Origin: Rhizoclosmatium globosum
Taxonomy: Eukaryota > Chytridiomycota > Chytridiomycetes > Chytridiales > Chytriomycetaceae
Assembly (NCBI GenBank): GCA_002104985.1
Contig: MCGO01000328.1
Span: 1-32,695 of the forward strand
Direction: 5' to 3'
Length of the DNA stretch: 32,695 nucleotides
Part shown: positions 9,240-20,607 of the stretch, in pieces
How the letters are laid out: every line of letters begins with the position of its first letter
Numbering within the stretch: the stretch's first letter is position 1
Notes under the pieces: model-generated
Seen by the model: only the letters and a program-made list of their open reading frames with translations
What the model was told of the DNA's origin: nothing
Databases searched by the model: none
Made by a program: the position numbers and the translations under genes

Positions 9240-12200
9240 TCAACGCCAAAGATCTATGTTTGCCTTCATCTTCTCACCAACAACACAATTATACTCAGCC
9301 TTACAATCAGCTTTCGTCTCCCTCAACATACTCGTCATACTTTCCTTCTTGAATTTTCGCCACTGCTTACGTTCTTCCTCCTCCTCATATATACGGACAC
9401 ACTCTTCATCCGTAATAGCAAGCAACCGATTACTAGCACCAAGCTCTCTCAACTCCAAACGCGCCGTGGACGCCGAACTCGCCACAAGCGTAACACCACC
9501 CCCACTCACAACACCTTTCCGATCATGCACCGGCTTCACAACACCTCGCATACTAACACGCTTTTCAGGACTAAACCCATGCGTATCAGTTTTCACGGTA
9601 TGCCTGATCTCACGCATTTCCTTCTCCTTCCCCATCGCGACTACATCGCCCAGGTCTTCATACACCCAATCTTCTGTCTCCAGTTTCGAAAAGTCCCAAT
9701 CTTCACGGAGATCCATAGCCATTCCTTCTTCCAGCGCTGTTTTGCGACGTATGGGATCGGATAGTTGTAAATTGTACGCGGCTTGAAGTAGAACGCGGTC
9801 GTGACGGGTTGCGGCTTTGATTGTGAATCGAGAGTTTCTATTTGATGGTGTTTGGTGGTGAGGCATCATCATCATAAGTGGGTTTCCCGCAATATTATTC
9901 GGGTCTGTAACAGAATTTTGTGTAGCGACTGAAGTTGCGGGGGTAGGAAGTGTTGTCGACGCTGTCTTCTTGGCATTTGATTCCTCTTGCAGAATAATAG
10001 CTTCCGTACAAAGGATAGTTCGTGCGCCGAGTATTGCAACGCGAACTTGAATCGGTCGATTGTTGTATTGAATTTGCTTGTAAAGTACCACAGCTCCGTC
10101 TTTGATAAAGAAGATTTCTTTGCATGGATCACCTTCCTTAATAATGAGCTGCGATTCTTCAAACACCTGGAGCCACATGACTGAGGCGACAATTTGCAAA
10201 GCCTCGTGTTTCCATTCTGAAAACAAATGCATCGATTTCAGGAAGTTTGCGACTTCGTCTTGAGATCCTATTATGATGAAGTTTAAGGTTAACGCCATTT
10301 TGGGTCGTTAGAAACTCACGTCGATGAGAAGCCTTAATAACACGATTGTAATCAACCTTACTGATTTCGATTATTTCACAGTATTCATTCGTAAGGATCG
10401 AAGCAGTACGAATAGAATCATTCATCAAACCAATGTCACCAAACCCGTTTCCTGGATGAAGTGATCTGAGTCTCACTTCATCCTTCAAATCACCAGTGTA
10501 TGTTTTCATAACGCTCACAGAACCTGAAAGAATAATATGCCATGCTCTAGCCATTTCATCTGGGAGGATCGTATTTAAAGCTTGGCTTCAAGAACCATAA
10601 CTTACTTTGTTTGAAGACATACTCATTCCTCGAAAATTCCCGATACACCAAACTACTTCCACACACTTCCTTTACCACAAAATCACTCATTTTTGCAAAC
10701 GCAGGTTGACACCGCAACAGGTTGAACAGAATCGCAATCTCATCCTTTGTTCGATCCCAAGCCGTCTTTTTCAGAATCAATACAATTTCATCATGAAACA
10801 GATTCCATAGCGAGGAATTAGGCACCTTGTACGATATGATTTCTGCAGGTGTCTTGAGAGGTTTCACCGTATTATGGAGGGACGATTTACGCCTCTTAAT
10901 TTTCAACTTGACGACGCTCTCAGAGCGAGAATAAGTTGACTCGGAACGGTTTCGTATGGACATGCTCCGTTCAGCCATCGTGGAAGTTCTGCGATTTCCA
11001 GCTCCGATTGCAAACGACGATTTACGCCGCATTAGCGATTCAGTTCGCTCTTTTTGAAGTACATTTGCTGTGAAACTGAGTGGCTTGCTTGTCGTTGAAT
11101 CGCGGAGGTGAGATCCTGAACGGCGTCGTGCGAATAAAATTGGGTTACTCGTCATGACTTCGACATCTTTCACGAGAGATACGCGGGTTCTACGTCTTGT
11201 CGTTGAAAAGCGGGGTGTTTTGGGGGTTCCAAGAGGAGTGGGGCCAGATACGGTGATTCCTGGTGTGCCTGGAACGCCGTACAGCAATGCGTTGTCTGCT
11301 TGGATCTTTAGAAATCCAGAGATGAACTCTCGCACTGAAAAATTGGCTGCATTGACGTCGGCTGTTTCAGGTCGCGGTTCAAAGTATTTTCCTTCTTCGT
11401 CGCGGACCTTGAGTACAGTATGTCAATCAGCCTTGGAGAGACGAAACAAAACGCTTACCCAATCAGCAAAGTTCTTGGAATCTGGTGTGACTAGGTTCTC
11501 TCGAAAATCCAAAATATCTCGCCCAATCTTTGCTCGTGCATGTTCATACTTCAAAATCTTGCGAACACGTTGAATTTCTTCGAGTGTAGCTCCTTCTCCG
11601 TGCTTTTCGTTTTTTAGAAGCATACGAATACAAGCCGGGATGTCTGGGTTTTTGAGTGCGGCTGCCTCTTTCCTTCGAATTTGAGAACCAACACTACGTA
11701 CATCTCCTGGAGGGATCGGCTTTGGTGGCTTCATATCTTCAATCAGCTTATTCTTTTCACTTTTGATTTTCACGGCCCCTCCGAATACGACAATCGTATT
11801 TTGAAGAAGTTCCGTACCTGTTGTAAAGCGTTATACAAGTATGCCAGGAAAAGAGAAACAAAGCAAACCTCTTCGACTCTTTCTTCTCGCCATCTGTTTA
11901 GCCATTTCTTCGGCTTCGATATCTTGTTTACTTCCATCCCACATTTCTCGAGACCAACACCCTTGAACTAACCACATGAACACCGTGTGTAAATAATCCA
12001 ACTTTGCTTCTATAGTCTCCAACCGATTCAAAGCCCGATTGTTCGTCCACATTTCTCTCGGCTGGCCCGTCGCATAGTCCAAACAGTTATAATCGATAAA
12101 ATCAGCTGTCTGGTCATACAACGCAGAAACCTGTACATTAATATCGTGACGCGTAGCTTTCTCTTCGATAAACTTTTTCTCGTATTGTAAATGGTTTGGA

Positions 12201-12661
12201 TTCTCTTTGGCAAGCAAGTCTCGAATCACAGCGTTTTGACTTGACATGAGTCCTGCTTCGCCAGGTAATATTGTTTTTAGAAACGGATCTGTTTGAACTT
12301 CTTTCTTTGAGTGGTGATGGTGAGCGCCGCGGTCTGTTTCAATAGCACGGAGGACGGGAAAGTAAAGGACTTTTGGGACTTTCTTGAACTCTTGTGGTGC
12401 GGTTTGGGAGATTCGAGGAGGATCGAGAGCTTGTTGAGTAATTTCGTAATTGTTGGAAAACTTTGGTGAGGACGGTTGAAGGGGAGGTAGTTTTGGAGGA
12501 ACTGTGGGGTGAGTGGATCCAAGTGTGTCGATATCGCGTGCTTCGTTGTACTCCAAAATTTTCCTGACAGAGCGCGGAATAAACTTTGTATCAAGTCGTT
12601 TGGTTGTTTTCCGTTGGTGCACAGTGGGGATAGGATCTATGAGCAGAGAATGGACGTCCAT
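9240..12661 (-). CDS. Large protein with two cyclic-nucleotide-binding-like domains
   Basis: Five exons read cleanly with no lesion: 12661-11869, 11817-11459, 11407-10606, 10559-10320 and 10267-9240. The total is 3,222 nt, 1,073 residues. Introns are 46-52 nt; the first uses an unusual GTTTGC donor. The N-terminal half is polar and Pro/Ser-rich. A cNMP-binding fold is split over exons 3 and 4, with WHIILSGSVSVMKTY and the cassette-like GNGFGDIGLMNDSIRTASIL, where Asp replaces the usual Glu. A second, more degenerate copy follows in exon 5 (IKEGDPCKEIFFIKDGAVVLY). The C-terminus is charged and helical (EEEEERKQWRKFKKES). It resembles CNBD-type proteins, some of which are flagellar or sperm-associated; real nucleotide binding is doubtful. 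It is divergent from the gene at 12797, 135 bases away. Confidence 0.85.
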
Positions 12662-12796
12662 TTCAATGAAGTAGTGGGATACAAGAGATTTACAAGTTAC
12701 ATCCGTCAGACTCTATTTCTATCCAGCTATGAACTTCCGCAAGACTCAATTCGATGGTTATTCCTCCATTAAGATTTCAAATTGGATCAAGTTCAA

Positions 12797-13798
12797 ATGA
12801 GCGCAGCCGACTGTGTTTCAGTGCACAACTTGGATGATGTGCATTCACCTGTACCAAAGAACCGAAACAAGCTGTGGATTGGAATAGCAGCTGTTTCAAT
12901 AGTGATCATTTCAGTGGGAGTAGGCCTTGGAGTATCCCTCCGAAACACAGGCACTTCCCCTCCATCTCCTTCACCACTGTCTCCTTCATCAAATCCCGCC
13001 TCAACTCCCGCCAGTCCTTCTCCGCCACCAAAACTCCCCTCGTCGAATCCGGATCCACACGCGCTCGCCAACTCGCTCTTCCCGCCAACCTGTTCCTTCT
13101 ACATCGACACTCTCCGCACAAACATCAACGCATCCGTCAAAAGCGGGAATGTGCTGCACAACGGATTCACGCCACTGGCCCAGTACGACTGCGCAGCCAA
13201 CTCGTTCCCTCGGTGCTCGTTAAAGGCCGATGGCGTCACTTGGGACGGCGATCAGGACTTTGTCTGGAACGAGAATGTCTTCAACGCTTCATCGTCGTTT
13301 CGGTACAATACGATTTGGTTCTTTCAGCTCATTGGCGACATGGACGATTTGTTCCATGAATGCGATGATTACCCGCAGGCGTTTGATGTATCCAAACTCA
13401 GCTCGACGCCATTGAACCTAAAACCAAACTGTATTTCGTTCGGGAAATGGTGTCGTACTTGGGCTGGCACGGTGGCAGCTGGTCAAAAGGTTGATATTCA
13501 GGGAACTCTGTATTCCGTTGAAGCTGCATTCCTCAAGTTATCAAACAACAGAACCAAGATTGATTTCAAGGATGAGCCCATCACGGCGAGTTATTTGAGG
13601 CAGATGCCCGTGGCAGATCAACAAGCGATTGCAACTCAATATATGAACACACTTGGAAATGGAAATTGTATCACCGATCAACACTTTTGTTTCGAATGTA
13701 ACGGGGATCCAAATCATTGTTCTGTTGCAGACGGTTGCTTAAGATATGCGGATCCAAAAAACTCAACATGGCAGGGCGATGGATACTTTTGCCCTTGA
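12797..13798 (+). CDS. Type II single-pass membrane protein with Cys-rich ectodomain, unknown
   Basis: A single exon of 333 residues from the ATG at 12797. The track of TTG upstream was not used because the ATG fits the short cytoplasmic tail. About 25 polar residues precede one membrane segment (LWIGIAAVSIVIISVGVGLG), then a Pro/Ser linker of about 50 residues. The ectodomain has some 14 Cys and N-glycosylation-type sites (NASV, NASS, NRT, NST), ending in HFCFECNGDPNHCSVADGC. No catalytic motif is recognised. A signal-anchor protein of the plasma membrane or secretory pathway is likely. The frame is intact and an AATAAA follows 42 bases after the stop. Confidence 0.85.
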   Translation: MSAADCVSVHNLDDVHSPVPKNRNKLWIGIAAVSIVIISVGVGLGVSLRNTGTSPPSPSPLSPSSNPASTPASPSPPPKLPSSNPDPHALANSLFPPTCSFYIDTLRTNINASVKSGNVLHNGFTPLAQYDCAANSFPRCSLKADGVTWDGDQDFVWNENVFNASSSFRYNTIWFFQLIGDMDDLFHECDDYPQAFDVSKLSSTPLNLKPNCISFGKWCRTWAGTVAAGQKVDIQGTLYSVEAAFLKLSNNRTKIDFKDEPITASYLRQMPVADQQAIATQYMNTLGNGNCITDQHFCFECNGDPNHCSVADGCLRYADPKNSTWQGDGYFCP

Positions 13799-13840
13799 CC
13801 TTGATCTCATAGACATAGAAACAAAAACCAAAGTACAATT

Positions 13841-13846
13841 AATAAA
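13841..13846 (+). terminator. Polyadenylation signal AATAAA
   Basis: AATAAA lies 42 bases after the stop codon at 13796-13798, in the expected place for 3'-end formation of the membrane-protein gene. Confidence 0.5.
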
Positions 13847-13919
13847 GTTCTAATTCGATCGAGATTCAGACTGTAAATTGTTACAACAAATACGTTAGCT
13901 TTCATCCCCACTGGCAATA

Positions 13920-14466
13920 CTAAGATTGTAAAACAAGTTGCTTATCCTTAAACGATGCAGACGATTTCGATATCGCACTGAGAAGGTCAATCCCTTTTCC
14001 TTTCGGACCCACAATCTTGAAGTTACCCTTCCCATCAATCAGATCCCTTGAATCCAACCCCGCAAACAACATACACGCCCCTACGTCATACCCTTCCTCA
14101 ATTTCTTCCAAAACCCCAACTTAGGGTTTTGCGGCAATCTTCAACGGATGTAAACTTGGGGGTATCAATGACTCCATACGACAGGCCCGTAACCGTCACC
14201 TTTCCTGTATCCTTGAAACACGTTGTAACGCTGTCGTCACTACGGCCCTTTGCTTCGTGGTTTCCAAGAACAAAGCAAGTAGCTTCTGATTCTCGATACG
14301 TGAAGCCGACACATCCGTCAAAGTACGATTCGCAGAGTTGTACGCATGAAGAGAAGGGACCTGAGAATGTAGCAATGTAAGGTGTGTCAAACACTGCTTG
14401 TGGGAACTGGACGAACCCAGCTTTTGTCAGACTGGTAAACAGGAAGACGAGGAAGAATGGAGTCAT
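13920..14466 (-). CDS. Small secreted PAN-like protein (one frameshift)
   Basis: The ATG at 14466 starts a signal peptide (MTPFFLVFLFTSLTKAG). A PAN-like Cys pattern follows: CVQLCESYFDGCVGFTY, then TCFVLGN, then EDCRK. The frame closes near 14110 but resumes one base over in EEIEEGYDVGACMLFAG, which matches the second half of the modules in the palindrome gene (DCRSKC to GLCFF). The switch occurs in a GGGG/TTTT run near 14118-14126, so a one-base consensus error is the simplest reading. With it ignored the protein has about 180 residues and a single module. It could be a soluble relative of the palindromic surface protein. Confidence 0.7.
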
Positions 14467-14686
14467 TATCTGTCGAATAGAGCGGTTAGTTCATCGATTT
14501 CCTAGAGAGAGACTGCGGAAGAGACTAACTGAGGAGGAGGGACTGACTGAGTACTGATATTTGCAAATTTTTCAGCCACGATTTTTTTGAGGAGAATATA
14601 AATTGGATGTAAACACACGTTTATTCACAAATTCCACCAAAACAACACAGGATCGTCCTCAACCAATCCCCCGCAAAAACAGACAA

Positions 14687-16589
14687 TCACTTCTTGACCC
14701 ACAACACATTATCAATCGCAAACTCGATATACCACTTGACAGCCTCATAAATCTCCTTTCCAGTAGGAACAATCTGCTCTGGAGGAAGAATGAACCCTTC
14801 CCCGCCATTCACTTCATCAGCACTAGGTCTCAATTCGATCGTGTATGCGTAGAGGCGACGGTCTGGTAACCATTCCTGTACCTCTTCGTCGTAGAACCAG
14901 TCGGAAGCGGTTCCGGATGCAGCGTAGAGATCAATTTCACGTTCGGAGACGTATTTCTTTCCAGAGGTCTTTTTGATTGCGTCGCGGATACCGTCACCGC
15001 CCTTTTTGAGGAGTGGCTCGTCTGGAGCTGGCTTTTGAGTCCAACCTATGGTTGAAGTTATTTGGTAAGTACGTTCTTCTATTTTCGACATCGTCTACTC
15101 ATTCTATTTTTTCATTCATCTTTGTTCGCTACGCTCACAACATTTCATGAAGGCAATAACAACTTCCTTCAGTTTTCGACATCGTCTACTCATTCTATTT
15201 TTCCATTCATCCTTGTTCGCTACGCTCACAACATTTCATAAAGGCAGGTTCGCTGCACTCACTCAACCACGCTCAAAACAAAAATACTTACCATAAGGAC
15301 GAAGAACAAGTTGACTGAACGAGTGCAAATCAATAGCGCCAATCAAACGCGTATGGTTATCATTTTTAAAGAATTCAATGAGAGCTTTGACTTCCGGCTC
15401 ACTTCCCGCTTCGGGACCCATATAAGTGTCAGAGAACGGCATGTTGGAAGAACCACCTTCACCCCACTAACAGTTAAAAAGAAAAAAGTGGATATTAGTA
15501 TTGGGAAGAATGGCGGATGAGTTTCTCGGATGAGTTTCTTACATGAGCAGGCCAGTTTCTGTTGAGGTCGACACCAATGGACCCAAAAAGTCGCCTTTGA
15601 TTGGACGTCTGTTTTTACGCCAGAGACGGTTGCCTGTCCAGGTGTGTTCATAACCATCAACATTCATGAGGGGCACAATAATCAATTCAGCGGAATCCAA
15701 CAAAGATGGGTTAGATGCGTGATCAGCAATGAGGCTGTGTGGATGAGTTTAGATTGACGGAAAAGCCGATGAGTATTCTTGAACACACGCACCTGTGAAC
15801 AAAGTATTGAACGGTGGCAGGGCCAATCCACTCTCTAGCATGGTCACCGGAATGGAACCAAAACTGCGGCTTAGTCAGCTTGTTGACGGAGGAAGTAAGC
15901 TTGATGGCAATAATGTCCTTCTTCAGGTAAGTCTTCCCGATTGAAGGAATGAAAGTAACGAGGTCCGGGTGTTTCGCAGCCAAGTCCTTGAACCAAGCAA
16001 CAATGTCTGTGTACTTGTGGTATTCCGAGAACCAGTTATCCGGCTGATTTACGAGTAAAAGTGTGAGTGTCCTTGACTAGTTCAAGTTTGAGTGACTCAC
16101 AGCAAAGCGGTCGTTTCCAAGGGCCAACAGCCTCGACTGGGACACGGCGAGTCTGTCCATTTCCTTGTCGACGAGGCTCTGAACATTGTCGACAATTGTC
16201 TGCGCAGTCGGCGGAAGAAGCGACGGCGGAAGAACAGACGCGTCGACTTGGATCTATTCGAGACAAACTAGATTAAACAAGTAACTACTCGCACAAACAA
16301 ACAAACAAACAACACTCACATCCACGTGGCTCGTGCCCCAAACAAGAATCGATTCAATTCCGCGTGTCGACGAAAGAACAGATTCGAGGGCCGTGCGTTC
16401 GCCAAAACCAACTGGAAGCCGGACAATGCGGTGACCGGCGTAAGGACCCTGGACCTTTGTATTCGATGGCTCTACTCCGGCGACAAGTGGTTGTTGCTGC
16501 GGGTGTTGTTGGTGCTGGTGTCCAATGGCCGCTGCCACGGCTGAAGAGGCACTGCAAATCAAGGTGGCAACAACTGTGATTGAAACCAT
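14687..16589 (-). CDS. Secreted M14-family zinc carboxypeptidase (one frameshift)
   Basis: Exons: 16589-16320, 16253-16101, 16043-15793, 15734-15543, 15466-15292 and 15045-14687, about 466 residues. There is a signal peptide (MVSITVVATLICSASSAVAA), then a propeptide-like region of about 100 residues, then the catalytic domain. The M14 hallmarks are all visible: zinc ligands in HSGDHAREW, the substrate-binding GVDLNRNW, the third zinc ligand His in IDLHSFSQLVLRPYG, and the catalytic Glu in YTIELRP. Exon 4 changes frame just before GVDLNRNW, at an A5 run (15585-15589) that needs one more base. The preference (A- or B-like) is not clear to me. It probably acts outside the cell on peptides. The last intron is 246 nt and carries a tandem duplication. 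Confidence 0.93.
15082..15246. repeat. 91-bp-period direct duplication within a carboxypeptidase intron
   Basis: A segment of about 73 bases beginning ttttcgacatcgtctactca at 15082 recurs at 15173 with a few substitutions. It lies inside the intron 15046-15291, which is four times longer than the other introns of the gene. Part of a third, weaker copy (gttcgctgcactcactcaa) follows at 15248. Confidence 0.9.
16293..16313. repeat. (CAAA)n microsatellite in first intron of the carboxypeptidase gene
   Basis: Five tandem caaa units within the intron 16254-16319. Confidence 0.85.
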
Positions 16590-17973
16590 CTTTTTTGGTT
16601 TCCTATCGCGTCACACGCATGCTCAATGCTGTGTTTACTGTTGGTCACAATATTCTGTTCAATCGCTGGGCGTATTGGTGATTGTGGAGGAAACTTAACA
16701 GGCTCCTGATTCTAGGACCGTCACTGCCTTTTCGCCGAAGTTCAGAACTCCTCGTGTTTTTTTAAACGATTGCACAACAACTTGTGCCGCCTTTTCTTGA
16801 AAAACTATGATCATAAACATAAACAATGTGTTCAAGCAATCAATCAACCTCACAACCATATTTTTTTTCTAAGCATTAGGGATAATTGAGAATGCTAATA
16901 TAACAATGAAATAGTTATGCAGAGCTTTGAAAGCTCGCTTATTTGCAAGTCGTATTCCAATTTTAGCCACAAAATGAATAAGCAGAAATGTTCAAGTCCC
17001 CACAACGCATCCTATTCTTTAAGAGCTATCTTTTATTTAATTGAGCAAGTTTCTTCTATTATGCAGCTTTCCAGAAAGCGTAAGTTTGACAGGAAGGGGT
17101 GGCAAGACGAGTTTGCCCAACACGACCGAAAAAGCTCGCTCCAGCAGGCGACTATATTCGTTCCTTACTGCCGCCCACCTTTGCTCGCTATAAGACGAAT
17201 GATTAGTCAACTTTGATCCGAACCTGTTTCAATATTACATAATACCTAACTTCATTCTCACAAACATGACAGCTTTAAAAAGTAAATGGATTATTCGATT
17301 GGATATTAATCAGTGCGCTTTGTTTGTGACCTCGTTGCGACAGGGATTTGTGTTGTAAGAGTTTCTTGCTCTGAACTGCACATAAACCCCTGCAGCCCAA
17401 AGTTTATAATTTGAGTCAACTTAACTGCTTTAGCATCGATTGTTGGTCGTGTATGTAATCGATAGTCGAGATTTATAATAACCAAACTTTAGAGTCCAAT
17501 CGCTGAACCAAACTTGCGACTCTTCCTCCACACTCTCTGCTCGAAAATTCAGTAACTCCAAACAATGAACAAGGGGTCGTGGCCTACGATCCCTTCGTGC
17601 CACTTTCTTCATTTTGGTTTGGACCGAAATGAAAAGTCATCATTGGAAAATTTTCACCAAGCTCTTCCGAAATGGAAAGTGCCACACAACCCTATCGAAC
17701 GTTCCTTTGCTTTCCGAAAGAGCAATTCCTCATTCAAAATCGCAACAGGTTAATACAAGTGACCACGCTGAAATTGTATGTCGGAGAACACTGCCGTCGT
17801 CCAAGAAAAAGAAAAGAGTTCTAAACCTATTTCTAAGCAAAAGTTGTTGCATCGCTGTGAATCAAATTTTTTGATTTGAGTATAATCATCTCACTGGAGC
17901 CTCCCATACCCCTTTAAAAAGGGCGCTTCTTTTTCTGTTCCACCCTCAGTTTTTCTCAAAATCTTTTTCTAAT
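16590..17973. other. Intergenic, no convincing gene
   Basis: About 1.4 kb between the divergent carboxypeptidase and sugar-transporter genes. It is AT-rich with several short ORFs (for example 16917-17216 and 17565-17753) that lack signal, domain or splice support. It presumably holds both promoters. Confidence 0.5.
17910..17923 (+). promoter_or_regulatory. Perfect inverted repeat with TATA-like core before the transporter gene
   Basis: CCCTTT-AA-AAAGGG, 51 bases upstream of the ATG at 17974. The centre (TTTAAAAA) is TATA-like and a CT-rich stretch follows. A core-promoter role is plausible from position only. Confidence 0.35.
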
Positions 17974-19649
17974 ATGCCCAAGTCTGAAGGATCATCTGCC
18001 TACAACTGGCTCGTCGGATTCGCTGCTGGATTCGGTGCCTTGCTCTTCGGTGTAAGTTCTATTACTAATTCCATGAACAATGTACATGGCTCTAACGCTT
18101 CGTCAATCATGTAGTATGAGATCGGTGTCATTGGGTAAGTCTTCAATCTTTTGTGCGGCAGGGCGTTACTGTGGCTTGGCCCAGACACCCTTACACTCAA
18201 ACCCCTAATTCTAATATAACCTCGACCATACCCACAGACAAGTCCTTGCCATGATCTCTTTCCAGATCAGTTCAACCTCATCAAGCTTGACTCTCTTGGA
18301 AACCCAATTACGTGATGACGGAAAGACCATCGATGCTGATAACCAGGCCGACTTGGGTCCTGGATTACTTCCACTTCTTGTTCGGTTGTATTATTGGTGC
18401 TGCCATCTTCTCTGTTGTCTGTGACAGACTCGGTCGTAAGAGATCCATCATCATTTCTGGTGTATTGTTCGCCATTGTGGTCTTGTTCAATGTACTGTTC
18501 TTCCCTTGGTCCTTTCTTGGTTGGTCGTGTCATCTCTGGTCTTGCCATTGTACTGCTTCCATGGTCGTTCCCATTTACATTGCCGGACTGCTCCAGCTGC
18601 TACTCGTGGTGCCTTGTAAGACTCAACATGCCATAAACAACCGTGTTCAAAGCTAACTAATTATCATTAGGACAACTGTTACCAGCTCATGATTACTATG
18701 GGTATCTTTATTGCAACCGCCATCAACTCCATCATCATGAGACTATCGATGACTTAAACTTCACTCAATGGCGTCTTGCTCTCGGATGCAGATCGTTCCA
18801 TCTATCCTCCTTGTTCTTCTTGTCTCTTTCATCCCAGAGTCTCCACGTTGGTTGGCCGAGAAGGATCGTCACGAGCAGGCTATCCAAGTTATCTCTAAGC
18901 TCCGTGGTCTCGATGTTAACCACTCTGAAGTGTTGCCGATGAAGGAAATCCAAGACAGTGTTGACTTTGACAAGAGCTTGGGTGTTCTACTTGGGGTGAA
19001 TGTCCGTGGATCAATGGAAAGCGTACTTTGATTGCCATTGTCAACCAGTCCTTCCAGCAACTCACTGGTATCAACGTTATTTTGTACTACTCCAAGGATA
19101 TCTTCAACGCCATGGGTTTCGCATCTGCTGATACTAAGATTGCTTTCCCACTTGCCAACACCTTCATCAACATGATCTCTACTTCCCTGGTATGTGTCTT
19201 CGATCGTTTCGGTAGAAAGACCTTGTTGTTTGGGGAGCCCTCGGAATGGCCATCGGTCACGCTGGAGTCTTCACCTTCTTCCAGCTTCCAAGTCTAACCA
19301 GCCACTTGCCTGGGGTGCCATTATCTCCGTTTACGTTTTCTTGATTTCCTACGCCATGACTGGGGTCCAGTTGTTTGGTCTTACCAGGCTGAAATCTTCC
19401 CACTTCGTGTCCGTTCCAAGGGTACTGGTATGGTACCGTTGCCACTGGGTCTGGACACTATTATTGCCTACGCTTTCCCACAGGTGTTCAGCGCTTTGAA
19501 CAAAGGCCCGGTGTCTACTGGATCTTCTTTCTTCTGTGCCTCATGTTGTCTGGCTGGAACTATGATTAAGGAAACCAAGGGACTCACTTGAGCAAATGTG
19601 AAGTGTTGGCGAGGAAAAGAGACCAGGAACTGGGGCTGCTAAGAACTAA
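17974..19649 (+). CDS. MFS sugar (hexose-type) transporter, heavily frameshifted
   Basis: Family hallmarks appear in order, in switching frames: NWLVGFAAGFGALLFG, YEIGVIG, DRLGRKRS, GRVISG, PESPRWLAEKDR, QSFQQLTGINVILYYS, DRFGRKTLLF and, at the end, ETKGLT. The start ATG at 17974 and the first introns (18052-18114, 18135-18237) are clear, and a further intron lies near 18617-18670. At least eight one-base frame changes fall between 18260 and 18620 and several more follow. The usual size is about 500 residues with 12 membrane segments. Motifs are conserved and I saw few nonsense substitutions, so consensus errors in a multicopy family are likely; a young pseudogene cannot be excluded. It would import hexoses at the plasma membrane. 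Confidence 0.85.
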
Positions 19650-20607
19650 ATTCAACATACCTCTTACTTTGTTTTTTCCATTTAAGTCTGTGAATAATCT
19701 TAGATTGATTTATAATTTTGGTGTCTTTGGCTTTTACAAGTGAGCCAGAATAATACAGAAGTAGCGCCAAAATCTCAGAAGTGCCATCCGTTTCTAAAAG
19801 CCTACTGAATCTCGCGAACGCTACCTTGTAGCAACAGTAAATTCTTTTGTTACAGCTCAGAACAGCTAAATGGGCCATGCAGTAAAAGACAAGGCTATAT
19901 TGAAACGAAACGTAGATCTTATCGTCTTGTATCCAAGGACATCGATACGTCATTGTTAGGTTTGAATTTGAAGCTGTACCGGGCCTTCTCTAAGGATGAC
20001 CGACCATCGGCCTTTCACCTTGAGCTCTAGTTGGTTCAACAGAAGATGTTTTATTAATAACTAATCCTAGATAGAGGTCACAAATGTACACACTAGTTGT
20101 TCCAACAGAAGATTGTGGGACATAGAAGAAAAAGAGATCGACAAATTCTCCATTTCCTTCCTACGTGGCAATCAGCCAATACGATACGTGTAAAGCACTT
20201 GGTGTTTGCCTCAGCTTGGGTCCATGCCCGTTCCATCATATATCCCATCATACACTTCTTATTATATATGTTATCTGATGGTCTGACTCGTTACGATAAC
20301 TTGATTTCTGACGGGGGACAATGGAGTGAAGAGACTCATGCATCGTGCATGGATACATTCTTAATTTAACACGTATTTCTGTTGGTTTGATTTCAAAAGT
20401 TGTGGTTTCTGATCTCCTATCGCACTTCTCCTGAACAAAGCAAAGTCACAAAAACCTGTCTACGTGGCTCCTGATGTTCTTTCGTCTCTGTAGCGCTTTC
20501 TTTGAATAATACAAAAATCGCACCAGCAAGTCATTCCCCACACATTGACACGAACACTCCAAAAGTCATTCCGCATCGCATTTCAAAAACCCCTCCAAAA
20601 GTAAAAG
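19650..20607. other. Intergenic, no gene seen
   Basis: AT-rich sequence with only short ORFs. The ORF at 20097-20369 has no signal, motif or splice support. Confidence 0.45.

Noticed and set aside
9240..9786. Plus-strand ORFs of 190-199 codons
   Set aside because: They are antisense to the last exon of the clean cNMP-domain gene.
16917..17216. 99-codon ORF between carboxypeptidase and transporter
   Set aside because: No signal, domain, splice or paralogue support in an AT-rich promoter region.
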